Assembly (NCBI GenBank): GCA_019925095.2
Contig: CM034392.1
Coordinates: forward strand, 24,060,387-24,124,386
Direction: 5' to 3'
Source: Dendrolimus kikuchii
Taxonomy: Eukaryota; Arthropoda; Insecta; Lepidoptera; Lasiocampidae
DNA length: 64,000 nt
The position numbers and the translations under genes are program-made. A model generated the notes under the pieces. That model had not been told where the DNA came from. It saw only the letters and a program-made list of their open reading frames with translations, and did no database searches. Shown piece by piece: positions 1-9,594 of the stretch; the first letter of the stretch is position 1, and each line of letters starts with the position of its first letter.

Positions 1-259
1 GTTTAACCACTGTTTTAGCCCTTACTATGTCAGAAGGGCCAGGTAGGGCTCACCATAACATTCACATACTTGTCATAACATACCGTAATGTTTTTACTGT
101 ACTACATTCTTTGTAATTGCAGCGAGTCGCGTTTACGGAGCATGCTTTGTGATTTTGCGCTTGAGTATTATACGTTTAGTTATTTAATTTTTAACGCAGA
201 GGTCTTTGAACTTTGGATATAATATCACACGTTTGATTTGTTTGTAAAGTTATACTTTT
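1..259. other. No recognisable feature
   Basis: AT-rich DNA without a coding signal or any repeat that I can match elsewhere in the window. Confidence 0.5.
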
Positions 260-665
260 GAAGTGAAACTTCTATATAGACGGGGTGTTACGATTTTTCG
301 CTCACAAAAAAGCGTTAAGGCCGCGTGTTCTAATTCTTACATTTTTAAATTCGCGATATCTTTCGAATGGGATGTCCGGATGCAATAATTCAGAAACTTA
401 TATAAATTAATTGAAGCAGTCTTGAATATGAAGTAATTTATTTTGATAAGTATGAATACCAAGATACAAATAAAGAGTCTTTTCTAGCCCGCCGCTAGAA
501 TTCGTTTTTCCACTTGTCCGTTGCGATTCATTTTTCCACTTATCTGTTGCCATTCGTTTTTCCACTTGTCCGTTGCGATTCGTTTTTCCACTTATCTGTT
601 GCCATTCGTTTTTCCACTTGTCCGTTGCGATTCGTTTTTCCACTAGTCCGTTAAAGTTTCACTTC
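260..665. mobile_element. Possible TIR element carrying a 26-bp minisatellite
   Basis: GAAGTGAAACTTC at 260 and its reverse complement at 654-665 could be short terminal inverted repeats of a 406-bp non-autonomous element. Similar GAAGTGAAAC ends bound the element at 60301-60620, and one sits next to the large minisatellite near 55153. The interior has a small hairpin around 484-500 and the 26-bp array. The motif is partly self-complementary, so the pairing could be chance. No TSD was found. Confidence 0.35.
503..652 (-). repeat. 26-bp minisatellite, about six units
   Basis: Six units of 26 bp start at 503, 529, 555, 581, 607 and 633. Two versions alternate, one with TTGTCCGTTGCGATT and one with TTATCTGTTGCCATT, giving a 52-bp higher-order period. 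The unit is the reverse complement of the unit in the large array at 55185-55880. The last unit runs straight into AAAGTTTCACTTC. An apparent 78-residue reading frame across it is a by-product of a repeat without stops. Confidence 0.9.
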
Positions 666-668
666 TAA

Positions 669-1268
669 TATGTGTCCCAGCACACATTTCGTATTTTTTT
701 TTTGAGGCAGGGGGAAATATCCTTCGTACACTACCTGGTCCTTTACTGCGATTAGACCAAAGCAATGAGAGTTATCCATTGAAGATAGCGCAGATAACAG
801 AGTTGATTGACGGCTTGTGAGGAGACTCGGCAAGTTACCCCTATTAAAGAGGTAACTCATGGCCTAATACTCCTCTAAAACCCCATTAGTAGTAGGAAAA
901 GCGTGAGACTTATGACGTAGTTACGCCCACGCTAATCCTGCGCATCAGTGCTTGAGAATGCCCCGGGAGAGGCAAACTCACTTCGTCAATGTAAAGTTAT
1001 ACTTAATTCAACCCTTGTATAGAATATCAAAGCTGGATTTGCAAGCATGTGACAATATAGACAAGCATTAGTTATTTTTAATTCATATCATAAAATTTAC
1101 AAAAATGTTTGTAACTTTTATTTAAGTATATATAGGGGTTTTAAACAAGAACTTCGTTTTTTAAAACAAAATGAAACAAAGAACTGAGCTGAAAATTATT
1201 CAAAATTTTAATGTATTAGAAAGAGTAAGATTTGGCAATAATAAATGAAAAAAATATATTGAAAAAAC
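669..1268. other. Unclassified, no gene seen
   Basis: 669-1000 contains mixed-composition sequence with a 69-codon reverse open frame that resembles no family I know; it may be an old LINE fragment. 1000-1268 is very AT-rich and featureless. Confidence 0.4.
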
Positions 1269-1482
1269 GAGTCTTTACAGCCATTTTATTGTAAGCGACA
1301 TTTGGACCTCAGTATATTTTTTATTTGGAAAAGGTATTTTAAACTTTCTGTTTTTGATTCAGCAGGGTCTAATCTAAGTATGACTGAAAGTCTTAAAACA
1401 AAATTATAGTTAGAAATATCTTTTGCAAGAAAAATATACTTAGGGCCAAATGTCGCTTACGAAAAAATGACGGTAAAGGCTC
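1269..1482. mobile_element. Fold-back MITE (family V)
   Basis: Long imperfect inverted repeats at about 1269-1322 and 1428-1482 both contain the core GTAAGCGACATTTGG and flank roughly 105 bp of AT-rich DNA, so the whole unit can fold into a hairpin. One end of the same family reappears at 49585-49635, showing that it is dispersed. I see no convincing TSD. It is non-coding, and its DNA-transposon superfamily is unknown. Confidence 0.65.
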
Positions 1483-1699
1483 GAAAGGTCCACCACAACC
1501 ACGCTTACAGATATCGATACCTTCATAAAAAATTTCAATCAATTTTTCGCAAAATGGCTGGTTTCTGCTGCAATAGATTCAATTGTTTCCATAATGACTC
1601 TGTCTTTGACATAGCCGCAGTTCGCTGCGACACCTCGACGCAAGCCGTCAAATCAATCGTCAATCGATGCCTCTAGGACCAGAGTACCCCGCGAATTAT

Positions 1700-2035
1700 T
1701 ATCCAACCAGCAAGATGTCGCGATCCCCATGATGGTAATCTCGTAAATGCCGAAAAAGAAATACAAATAAAGTACATTGATCTTGCTCACGAGGTTACCG
1801 CCATGTGGATCTGGATTCTACAATCATAGTACCAATAGTAGTGTCAGCGAATGAACTAATAGCGAAGACCCTTAGACGTCATCTCGAAAGGCTCGGATGC
1901 AGAAGGCAGCTCTTGGACACGACCCGTATTGTGAGGAGGTTCCTATGTCTGGAGCCTTAACCACCAGTAGCCTGAATCCTAGGCCCCATTGCCGGCGGAG
2001 ATCATATTTTTTAAATTAAATTTTATTTTAGCTTA
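1700..2035 (+). mobile_element. LINE C-terminal fragment and 3' end (family X, copy 1), frameshifted
   Basis: The plus strand encodes the end of a non-LTR retrotransposon polyprotein. AEKEIQIKYIDLAHEVTAMW precedes a stop near 1829. After a frame change the reading continues with IVPIVVSANELIAKTLRRHL and ends in RIVRRFLCLEP and a stop. A short 3' UTR follows (CTAGGCCCCATTGCCGGCGG) before AT-rich DNA. Copies of the same tail lie at 9595-10085 and 54170-54285. The element is dead and 5'-truncated. Confidence 0.75.
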
Positions 2036-2077
2036 CATTTATAATACGCATGAGCGATATTGCTAGTTTGGTCATAA

Positions 2078-2286
2078 TCTTAATATATATAAATTACGTC
2101 TCACGTTGTTTGTCCGCGATGGACTCCTAAACTACTTGACCGATTTTAATCAAACTTGCACACCGTGTGCAGTTTGATCCGACTTGAAAGATAGAATAGC
2201 TTACATTTGGACCCGGTAGGTGGCGCTGGAATCGGGTTCTAAATTTTATTTCCTCAGGGCAGAACAACGTCTGCCGGGACAGCTAG
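2078..2286 (+). mobile_element. Helitron-like non-autonomous element (family H, copy 1)
   Basis: Begins A|TCTTAATATATATAAA and ends GGGACAGCTAG|T, matching Helitron rules (5' TC, 3' CTAG, insertion between A and T, no TSD or inverted repeats). The body includes GACCGATTTTAATCAAA and the GGCGCTG...GGGTTCTAA part shared with copies at 4945-5152 and 23732-23940. It is non-coding. The Helitron assignment rests on termini only. Confidence 0.7.
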
Positions 2287-2303
2287 TTTATTATATATTA
2301 TTT

Positions 2304-2859
2304 ATTGGTCTTATTCATATTAAATTAGAGTAAGTAAACATGGCAATTGTATAACTATTGTATAACAATTTTATTTTGTGCTCTAATGGCTACAAAGTGT
2401 AATAGAATATAAGTGATAAATGAAGCACAATATGCTGAAAATCATTGTCAAAAGGCCAGGCCAAAAGGTGTTTGACCTAATAATTTTATTTAAATTTGAT
2501 AAGTGCAACACACCTTGCCTTATTTTGATGATTGAGTAACAAAGACAGGTTGAAAGACAGACAGACGTATTAATTACACGTTGGGCTTCGTATGTATTTC
2601 AAGTGGTATACATATCAAATGTTTATGCTTTCGTGTCGGTTTTAATTGAACCATGATTGCTGATTTTAGATTAGATTAGAGCAAAAAGTTATTTTTCATC
2701 ACTCAAGACAGATGGGTAACTCTTTGTTATAACATTTTACAGAAAAACTTAAGAGACTAGCTGGATTTATTCACAATCAGGTAAAGTAAGTTTATGGGCT
2801 TCTTTAAGGTTCGTAAATAATCCTACAAACTTATTCTAACTTAATATGAATAAGACCGT
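2304..2859. mobile_element. TIR DNA element, long relative of family B
   Basis: GGTCTTATTCATATTAA near 2307 is mirrored by TTAATATGAATAAGACC ending near 2857, giving terminal inverted repeats of about 28 bp with two or three differences. The termini match those of the 99-bp palindromic element at 3192-3290, so this looks like a longer relative of the same non-autonomous family. The interior of about 500 bp is AT-rich and encodes nothing. The TSD is not clear. Confidence 0.6.
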
Positions 2860-2865
2860 AATATA

Positions 2866-3179
2866 TTTTTTTTTATTGCATGATATCAGCAGACAGGCAG
2901 ACGGCCCACTTGATGGAATGCGGTTACCATCGCCTATGGACATTTGCAACACCAAAGTTGCTACAAATGCGCTGCTGCTCTCTTAAGGGAGACTGGAACC
3001 TGGTCACTAATGCCGGAACACACCTCAAGGTTGTTATGGCGACATACCTTAGACCAGGGGTGGTAGCCATCCAGTCGGGCAAATGCCCTACCACCTGGCT
3101 GTGGGTTGTTAAGTCGCCTCTTACGACAGGCCGCCCGGCCGCAGGAAATTGTATTCTTTCTCCGTTCCTGCACGGATAA
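2866..3179 (-). mobile_element. Family A retroposon, full-length copy
   Basis: Family A is a unit of about 310 bp. Read on its sense strand (here minus) it starts TTATCCGTGCAGGAACGG and ends CTGCAATAAAAAAA, so it is poly(A)-tailed. Fifteen or more copies or fragments lie in the window. No pol III A or B box is evident, so it is more likely a LINE 3' end or an unusual SINE than a tRNA-type SINE. Several frames stay open on both strands (for example a run ending GVANVHRRW on the sense strand), but none is a proven gene. Confidence 0.85.
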
Positions 3180-3191
3180 GAATAAAGTCTA

Positions 3192-3290
3192 ACGGCCTTA
3201 TTCATAGAGAGTTAGAGTAATTATGAACGCTTCTTTAAGAACAGTAAAGAAGCGTTCAAACTTACTGTAACTCTCTATGAATAAGACCGT
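3192..3290. mobile_element. 99-bp palindromic MITE (family B, short form)
   Basis: The unit begins ACGGCCTTATTCATAGAG and ends CTCTATGAATAAGACCGT. The arms are inverted repeats over almost the full length. It is flanked by a perfect 7-bp direct repeat AAGTCTA (3185-3191 and 3291-3297), a good TSD. A further copy lies at 51977-52073, and a 556-bp relative with similar ends lies just upstream. Confidence 0.85.
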
Positions 3291-3408
3291 AAGTCTACGA
3301 ATAAAGTAGTAGGTATAAGTAGTGTATTATAAATTATAGGAAAAATAAGTCTATTGTAATACGAGATTAAGGTTTGTCTTAGACCTATCAGGATGGTTTT
3401 TATGTAAT

Positions 3409-3725
3409 GCAAAGTTGACAAACAAACAGACGGCCCATCTAATGGAAAGTTGCCAAGATATTCAAAGTACGATTCCATTGCGATATTGTCAATAATTCGT
3501 ATTCTACTAAATCCACAATATATTCTCAATATCATCGCGGCGGATAATAGTTGAAAAAATTGATACTACCACTAGCAGAAATGGCGTTAGCCGAAATTAA
3601 TATTGAAATGCTACCAAAATTTTAAACATTTATTTCGCGAATTCTCGCTTATAAATATTTATAAAGATACAGTGAGAGACAATAGTGTCCGGCGATTTTG
3701 ATGAGATAGTAATAGCAGAATTGGG
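3409..3725. repeat. Family A scrap followed by repeat family U
   Basis: 3409-3450 resembles the 3' end of family A (CAGACGGCCCATCTAATGGAAAG). From 3450 to 3725 the sequence matches 36495-36815 along most of its length (ATTCAAAGTACGATTCCATT, TTTATTTCGCGA, GGCGATTTTGA). Family U is AT-rich and non-coding, and its type is unknown. Confidence 0.6.
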
Positions 3726-3832
3726 CCCCAGGAGCGAAGCCACCGCGTTGCCAGCCTTTTGAATGGTATAGAGAGGATGATATTGGATGAATGTCATAAA
3801 GAGAACGCAATAAGAGAGGACAAATAGACATC

Positions 3833-4057
3833 AGACGTCAGGAATGCGAATGAGACAGAGGTATCAGACATCAGGAACGCGAACGAGACAGAGGGATCAG
3901 ACATCAGGAATGCGACAGAGACGGAGGGATCAGACATCAGGAATGCAAACGAGACAGAAGGATCTGACATCAGGAATGCAACAGAGACAGAGGGATCTAT
4001 CATCCGGAATGCGACAAAGACAGAGGGATCAGATAGGAGGAATTGGACAGAGGGGGT
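3833..4057 (+). repeat. 33-bp minisatellite, about 6.8 units
   Basis: Units start at 3833, 3866, 3899, 3932, 3965, 3998 and a partial at 4031. The consensus is AGACATCAGGAATGCGA followed by CAGAGACAGAGGGATC. Because 33 is a multiple of three, one frame repeats an 11-residue block on each strand. The short open frames are a consequence of that and carry no start context or conserved partner. Confidence 0.9.
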
Positions 4058-4212
4058 AGAATAGATGGAGGACTGGACCATCGGAACTCTCACATATCAC
4101 ATGAAACACTGTTACCTCAAGGCTATCCGTTTCACGCCGATATTCTATGAGAGCGTGGTACGTCGGGGGCTAAAACTGAAAAATGTCGCCCCGCTCGCCT
4201 ATATTTCTACCT

Positions 4213-4400
4213 TAATCGTCATCATCATCATTTCAGCCATTAGCCGCCCATTGATGGACACAGGCCTCCTGGAAAGAACGCCTAATTTTTTGTATACAAA
4301 TGTACATACATGTACTGGTCTGCGAAATTGAAGGCATGGGCCTCGGTTTTCCCTAAGACCCCCCCAGATCCAGGTCTGGCGTGGTATCAGGGCAATCAAG
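4213..4400 (+). mobile_element. LINE 3'-end fragment with CATCAT lead
   Basis: Contains CATCATCATCATTTCAGCC then GGACACAGGCCTCCTGGAA, a block I recognise as common in Lepidoptera, where it is usually treated as a LINE 3' end. It continues through a pyrimidine-rich stretch to about 4400. There is no open frame. Confidence 0.5.
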
Positions 4401-4944
4401 CCGGCCCTAAGAGCTGTTAATCAAGTAACGATACCAGCACGTCTCTACTAGGTAATAAAGTGGTTGGTATATGGCGCATTTCGCTTTTATTACTTAAACT
4501 AGGTTTTCTTAAGCGTTGCTTTGTTTTATTATCCAACCAAACTCTCTATTTCCTATTGAATCATTAACTTTATTTATGGTATCTACTTTTACAATGCTAA
4601 TGGACTAATAAAATTAATTTCGCATCCGAATGCAGTAAAATATGTTTAATTGCTTACTGCACAAACGTATACGTGCTAGACATACAAACTTCCTAGATTG
4701 GGTAAACCAATGAACGGAAGCCGCAAATAACAATGCGTATAGGCGCCATCAAATGATTAAACAAATAAATATTTCGTAAGTCATTTAAAGGAATTTGGTG
4801 ACTCAAAATCATTGAGCTTATTTGTATTCAAATGAAATACGAAGTACAAATGTTTGTTCTCGGAAAGAAGATTTTGTTTGTATGACTCCGTTAATTCAAT
4901 AGGAATGTCATGAAGCAACATCTGTTTACTTATCTATAATATTA
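4401..4944. other. No recognisable feature
   Basis: AT-rich DNA without repeats that I can match within the window and without a coding signal. Confidence 0.5.
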
Positions 4945-5152
4945 CTAGCTGTCCCGGCAGACGTTGTTCTGCCCTGAAGAAATAAAATTTAGAACCCGAT
5001 TTCAGGGCCACCTACCGGGTCCAAATGTAAGCTATCCTATCTTTCAAGTCGGATCAGACTGCACAGGGTGTGCAAATTTGATTAAAATCGGTCAAGTAGT
5101 TAGGAGTCCATCGCGGACAAACAACGTGACACGTAATTTATATATATTAAGA
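4945..5152 (-). mobile_element. Helitron-like element (family H, copy 2)
   Basis: Same family as 2078-2286 in reverse orientation. The minus strand starts A|TCTTAATATATATAAATT at 5152 and ends GGGACAGCTAG at 4945. It is nearly collinear with copy 1. Confidence 0.75.
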
Positions 5153-5235
5153 TAAAGTTCTAAACATGCCGTGTCTATACATTAAGTCTATTAAATAAAC
5201 CAACTGGAATACACTATATAAACGATTTTTTTTTC

Positions 5236-5730
5236 TTTTCTGTTTGTTAGGGCTTCACGTAAAAACTACTGGGCCAATAACGATGCGGTTTTCGCTGATC
5301 GACAGTTACTTCTTAGACTTAAGACTCTACGCTACTTTTTATACCAGGAATCCCGCGGGAAATTTCTGGGAATTATTTAAAATGCGCAGATTAAAAAAAA
5401 ACGAATTTCAATGTAAGTTTTTTACTGATCGATAGCAAATTTAATGTAATAAAATTTGTGAATTTTTTATCCCGGGAATCCCGCGGGAAATTTTATTGGA
5501 ACGATTTAAAATGGCCAGATTAAAAAAATCTAATTCCAATGCATTTTTTATCGATCCATAGGAAACTTAATGGAATAAAATTTGGGATATTTTCGGATCG
5601 GAATTTGTTCGGATGCATAAAAGTTGGCTTATTCCGACAGTTTGCAGTACAACGATAGCTTACAACATTCTTTATTAAACGCTGCGGTACTTTGTGTCCC
5701 GGGATTCACGCAGGAATTTCAAGTCAAGCA
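5236..5730 (+). repeat. Degenerate Helitron-body-like repeat
   Basis: Starts AGGGCTTCACGTAAAAACTA and contains GCTGATCGACAGTTAC plus two related blocks around CCCGCGGGAAATTT at about 5350 and 5480, each followed by TTTAAAATG. This looks like an old internally duplicated non-autonomous element. Similar sequence lies at 56140-56560 (reverse) and 38735-39080. Confidence 0.45.
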
Positions 5731-5799
5731 TGGAGGAAATCGGGGCCATATCCTAGTATAAATGTGTATAGTTGTAATATACTAAAGACGTGTCGATAA

Positions 5800-6110
5800 A
5801 ATCGTGGTACCTTGTTTAGCGCACTCGCGTTCCAAATTCAAAGGGTGCTGATTCGAATCTTGACCGGGAAACATGGACCACTTAACCCTTCAGCTCACTA
5901 TTAACAATGTGTCCGCGATGAGAGTGCAGATCGCATTTGTGCACGTGATCCTTAATTGTGTTGTTGTCTCACTCTGTTTATATAGGATTTGGGTATATTT
6001 TCTTGGTATATTACGAGATAGTGATAGTGTTAGTCTTGCGGCTTTTGGAACAGCTGAAGGGTTAAGATAGTTTTCTGATCTAAGGTGTACACTTTTATAA
6101 TTCAATTCAA
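5800..6110 (+). mobile_element. Diverged tRNA-SINE (family C) split by a MITE
   Basis: 5800-5881 matches the tRNA-like head of the family C SINE (AAATTCAAAGGGTGCTGATTCGAATCTTGACC, split here as AAATTCAAAGGG and GATTCGAATC), with a decayed B box. The SINE body resumes after the MITE at 6066 with GATAGTTTTCTGATCTAA. The MITE at 5886-6061 landed in the CCACTTA part of this SINE. Confidence 0.7.
5886..6061 (+). mobile_element. piggyBac-like MITE (family E), TTAA TSD
   Basis: 176 bp, beginning CCCTTCAGCT and ending AGCTGAAGGG, flanked on both sides by TTAA (5882-5885 and 6062-6065). TTAA duplication with CCC-starting inverted repeats is the hallmark of piggyBac-type elements. Related copies lie at 28405-28611 and 49945-50142. 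Non-coding, moved by a transposase elsewhere. The surrounding SINE gives independent proof of the insertion boundaries. Confidence 0.85.
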
Positions 6111-6165
6111 GTTAAAAATTCTTCATCTGTGTAGGAACGAAGAAAAAAATACTAATTAATTCCTC

Positions 6166-6375
6166 CAGCCAGACGGCCTGTTGTAAGAGGTGACAAAATA
6201 TCCTACAGCTAGGTGGTAGGGTATTTGCCCGTCTGGATGGCTACCACCCCTGGTCTAGAGCATGCCGTCATAACAACCTTGAGTTGTATTCCGGCATTAC
6301 TGGCCAGGTTTCAGTCCCATCTACGAGTCCGGCAGCACAGTGGTAGCATCTTTAGTGTTGCAAATGTTCATAGGT
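6166..6375 (+). mobile_element. Family A, truncated copy
   Basis: Sense-strand piece lacking the 5' CCGTGCAGG part and the 3' tail. It is followed immediately by a second family A copy in the same orientation, giving a head-to-tail arrangement. Confidence 0.8.
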
Positions 6376-6696
6376 TTTATCCGTGCAGGAACGGCGAAAG
6401 AATACAATTTCCTGCGGCCGGGCGGCCTGTCGTAAGAGGGCGACTAAACAACCCACAGCCACTTGGTAGTGTATTTGCCCGACTGGATGGCTACCACCCC
6501 TGGTCTAGAGCATGCCACCATAATAACTTTGAGTTGTGTTCCGGCATTAGTTACCAGGTTCCAGTCTCCCTTAAGAGAGCAGCAGCGCATTTGTAACACC
6601 TTTGGTATTGCAAATGTCCATAGGCGATGGTAACCGCTTTCCATCCAGTGGGCCGTCTGCCTGTGTGCTGAACTCATGCAAAAAATTAAAAAAATA
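6376..6696 (+). mobile_element. Family A, full-length copy
   Basis: Runs from TTTTATCCGTGCAGGAACGG to CTCATGCAAAAAATTAAAAAAA. It is one of three family A pieces in a row in the same direction. Confidence 0.85.
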
Positions 6697-6761
6697 GGTG
6701 ACGGTAACCATCTTCTATCACAGGTGTCAGCCTGTCTGCCGTAATCCAGCAATAAAAAAGA
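6697..6761 (+). mobile_element. Family A 3'-tail fragment
   Basis: TAGGTGACGGTAACCATC through CCAGCAATAAAAAAG matches only the last part of family A and closely resembles the variant tail at 61206-61316. It follows the previous copy directly. Confidence 0.7.
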
Positions 6762-7094
6762 AGAGCACATTGCTGTGTAGCATAAATTTTCAATCAACAG
6801 TTGTATGTATGATGTTCACATCTAACTTCTAGTTTCCGATGCGTATGTGATGACCCCATTTCCACGCTCGCGCTGGAATTTTTGCTTATTTTTTTATATT
6901 TCAAACTTAAACTCCTTTCCCGCACTTTCTCACGGATATAATAAATTAAAATTGGAAAGATGTGCTGAAACTCTATTTATAATTTTATAATTGCATTTAA
7001 ACGGTTAAGCAATTCCAATAAGGATGTCAAAATATCGTTAATAAAATATATATGTTCAAAATAAATTGTGTTTTGCTATTTTCAAGAATAGAAC

Positions 7095-7991
7095 TAGGGT
7101 TGCCAACATTTTCTCAGCGAAATACAGTATTTTCAAAATAAGTTATAAAAAAAATAGTACACTTCTAAAAAATATAGTATTTTATGGAAAAAAATTAAAA
7201 ATAGACAAAGATATATTTGTTACTTATTTATTTTTATAAAAACTATATTTCTTTGCACTTCTTGCATTTTTTAACAATGCTTTGTCTGAAATAAAAGTGT
7301 CATATGCTATATTACATTCAATTATTCAATGAAATCAAATTATTTCGATGTTGTCAATTTGATATTGACAACTTTGACGTGCTGCCAGCGCCTCCAGTTA
7401 GTATAGAGAATAAAGATCAGTGGGAGCCAAAGACAAGAGATTGTAGATGCGTTCGGAGTCCAGAATTCGGTTACACGAACTCGCCTCACTCAAAATTTAA
7501 TGAATGAGCGCGTAAATTTTTTTTTTAAATAAATATTTGTATGTTAGATTTCGTTCGGTGTTGAACATATAGTATTTTTGCGTACTATATATTTCTTCAA
7601 CAGTATCTAGTACGCCGACCCGAAATATAGTACAATACTATATATTATAGTACTGTAGGCACTTCACTTTTTATAATAAATAAATATATTTAATGTGCGA
7701 GTGCACCCGGGTGAAATTCATGTATGCAGAAAATCAAACTTGTGTCACCGGGTGTACTCGACGAATTAATCTTAGATGTTTGCAAAGGAGGTAGGCTGGG
7801 CGATTTCGTTGAGTGTGAAGTGAGTTACTTTGCCTGCTCGCTGTAAAACATTAGACTGTGCTCGCCTCCTCCGTTGGAATAGTAGTTTTTAAAATAATTT
7901 TGTGTTGTGTATATGTACAAGTTTGGTGCCGGAATAAAGTACAATAAACCGTAAGTGCCTTTCAATTGCCTTAGTACAGTTGGCAACCCTA
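7095..7991. mobile_element. Non-autonomous hAT-type transposon, 897 bp
   Basis: Perfect 13-bp terminal inverted repeats TAGGGTTGCCAAC are flanked by a perfect 8-bp direct repeat AATAGAAC (7087-7094 and 7992-7999). An 8-bp TSD and this type of terminus fit the hAT superfamily. Near both ends the motif ATAGTA/GTACTAT recurs many times (about 7120-7180 and 7560-7670), as expected of subterminal transposase-binding repeats. No transposase-like frame is present; the 67-codon frame inside is not recognisable. Confidence 0.85.
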
Positions 7992-8089
7992 AATAGAACA
8001 CTAATGAGATGTGTTTGGGAAACCTGGTTGGAACGAAGTTTAGACGACCATCGTCAAAGTATCAAAACTACAGTAAAATCACTAATTAA

Positions 8090-8371
8090 ACTAGTATTAT
8101 GTACTATTTATTCTAAATACAAAGCGATCTCTTCCAGCCAATCCGTGGCAGGTTCTATTTTTTATTGCACCTGATAGAAAGCTTAGCGTTACCATCGGCT
8201 ATGGACATTTGTTACACCAACGGTATTACCACTGCGCTGCCGCTCCCTAAACGGAGACTGGTGGTACACATCCAGTCGGGTAAATACTATACCTAGGTTG
8301 TTTCGTCGCCTCATACGACAGACCGCCCGGCCGCAGGAAATTGTATTCTTTCTCCGTTCCTACACGGATAG
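8090..8371 (-). mobile_element. Family O scrap plus internally deleted family A copy
   Basis: 8108-8150 (AAAGCGATCTCTTCCAGCC) is the reverse complement of the family O LINE-end motif. 8159-8371 is a family A copy (sense minus) missing a block between the GGAGACTGG and CATCCAGTCGGG parts. Confidence 0.7.
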
Positions 8372-8379
8372 GATAGTGA

Positions 8380-8600
8380 AGGAGGTGCCCCGTAGATGTT
8401 GGAGGCGCAAGATGGTATGCTTCTCCGTTTTAAAGGAAGATCTTCCAGCGAGGCTAAAGTTGTTCCTCGCAGGCCAAGGCCCGTCTGATATAGTTGAAAA
8501 TTTCTATATATTCTTTGTGTTTCGGGAAACAGTTGTGACATCAATTATTGCACAGCGCCATCTATTGGTTTGTAAGTGTTCCACTACAATAGGATAAATT
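8380..8600. repeat. Repeat family W, copy 1
   Basis: Shares GTTGAAAATTT, ATTATTGCACAGCG, CATCTATTGG and TTGTAAGTGTTCCAC with 44395-44545. In both places it lies just beyond the 5' end of a family A copy on the sense strand, so it may be the upstream part of the same parent element. Confidence 0.55.
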
Positions 8601-8749
8601 AGATTAGAAACAGCAATAGTGGTATACATATATTAAGTACATATCTATGTAATATAAGTACAACATTTCTGCATATTTATATTTATATATTTATTATTAA
8701 AATATAAGTAGTTTGTACAATATGTTACGTATACCACCATCGCCATTAT

Positions 8750-8894
8750 CATCTCAATTCATTCCTGGGAGTGTCTAGAAGAGATCGCTTTTTAGCGATA
8801 AGACCGCCCTTTGTACATATCTAGATATAATTTTAGTGTTTAAGTTCATGTTTGTTTTGGTGTACAATAAAGAGTTATCTATCTATCTATCTAT
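8750..8894 (+). mobile_element. LINE 3' end (family O) with TATC tail
   Basis: GAAGAGATCGCTTTTTAGCG, then ATAAGACCGCCC, then GGTGTACAATAAAGAGTTAT followed by (TCTA)n. This block is very common in Lepidoptera as a LINE 3' end: a hairpin, an AATAAA signal and a short tandem tail. Other copies lie at 13888-14026 (minus), 23460-23612, 31180-31290, 33875-34010 (minus) and 40160-40285. Confidence 0.7.
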
Positions 8895-9590
8895 CATATA
8901 TAATTATTGTACGATTGCTTACATTTGAGTAAAGACAGTATCTGCCCACTTGTTGGGTGTAAATATATAGTTTTGATCAATGAATTCAATATTCCGGATA
9001 CAGACTGACCTCCAAAGCACAAATTCAAAGCATTTAAAGATGACGAAGTGGCTAATCCGAATTCATCACGCACTATAATCCCCAGCCAACAAACCAGTTT
9101 TGAGCATCATATTTAAAATAGACTGCAGTGAACATTAATGCTAATATATTCGAAGCAGTTTTTTCAAACTAACCTAGACTCGAAACCGTTTAATAACTGT
9201 GACAGTTATAAAATTCGAATACAAAGGAAAGAAATATGGCGACGAATTTGGCGTCGGTCGTGCGTACGCGCAGTTTGTGGGTCAGCTCTAATATTCCTAT
9301 TAAGGTTTGGTGGTGGCATCGATTTTTAGATTGACATGATTGGTTAATTAATGGTTTCTTTATTAGAGTAGTAGTAGGGCAATCAAACTATGCGGATAAA
9401 ATTTTCTGCGTATGCCGAATCAATATTCTTTTTAACTGGAGTTTGCTGGTTAATCCATAGTATTCCCAGCTTTACTTTCCAGTCATTCAAACCTATATTT
9501 TACACATGCTTCTTAAAGGTCTTATACAGAACTGATTTTTACAAACAAACAATGATACGGTCTTGTGAAAACACAGCTGCTGTATTATGA
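8895..9590. other. No recognisable feature
   Basis: AT-rich sequence. A short GC-richer patch at 9236-9300 shows no long frame. Confidence 0.5.
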
Positions 9591-9594
9591 GTAC

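Noticed and set aside
503..652. CRISPR array
   Set aside because: The 26-bp units are contiguous without spacers, and the genome is eukaryotic.
3794..4093. Repeat proteins on both strands over the 33-bp minisatellite
   Set aside because: 33 bp is a multiple of three, so openness follows from the repeat; no start context or partner domain.
7304..7507. 67-codon frame inside the hAT-type element as transposase remnant
   Set aside because: No hAT transposase or BED-finger pattern visible; too short.
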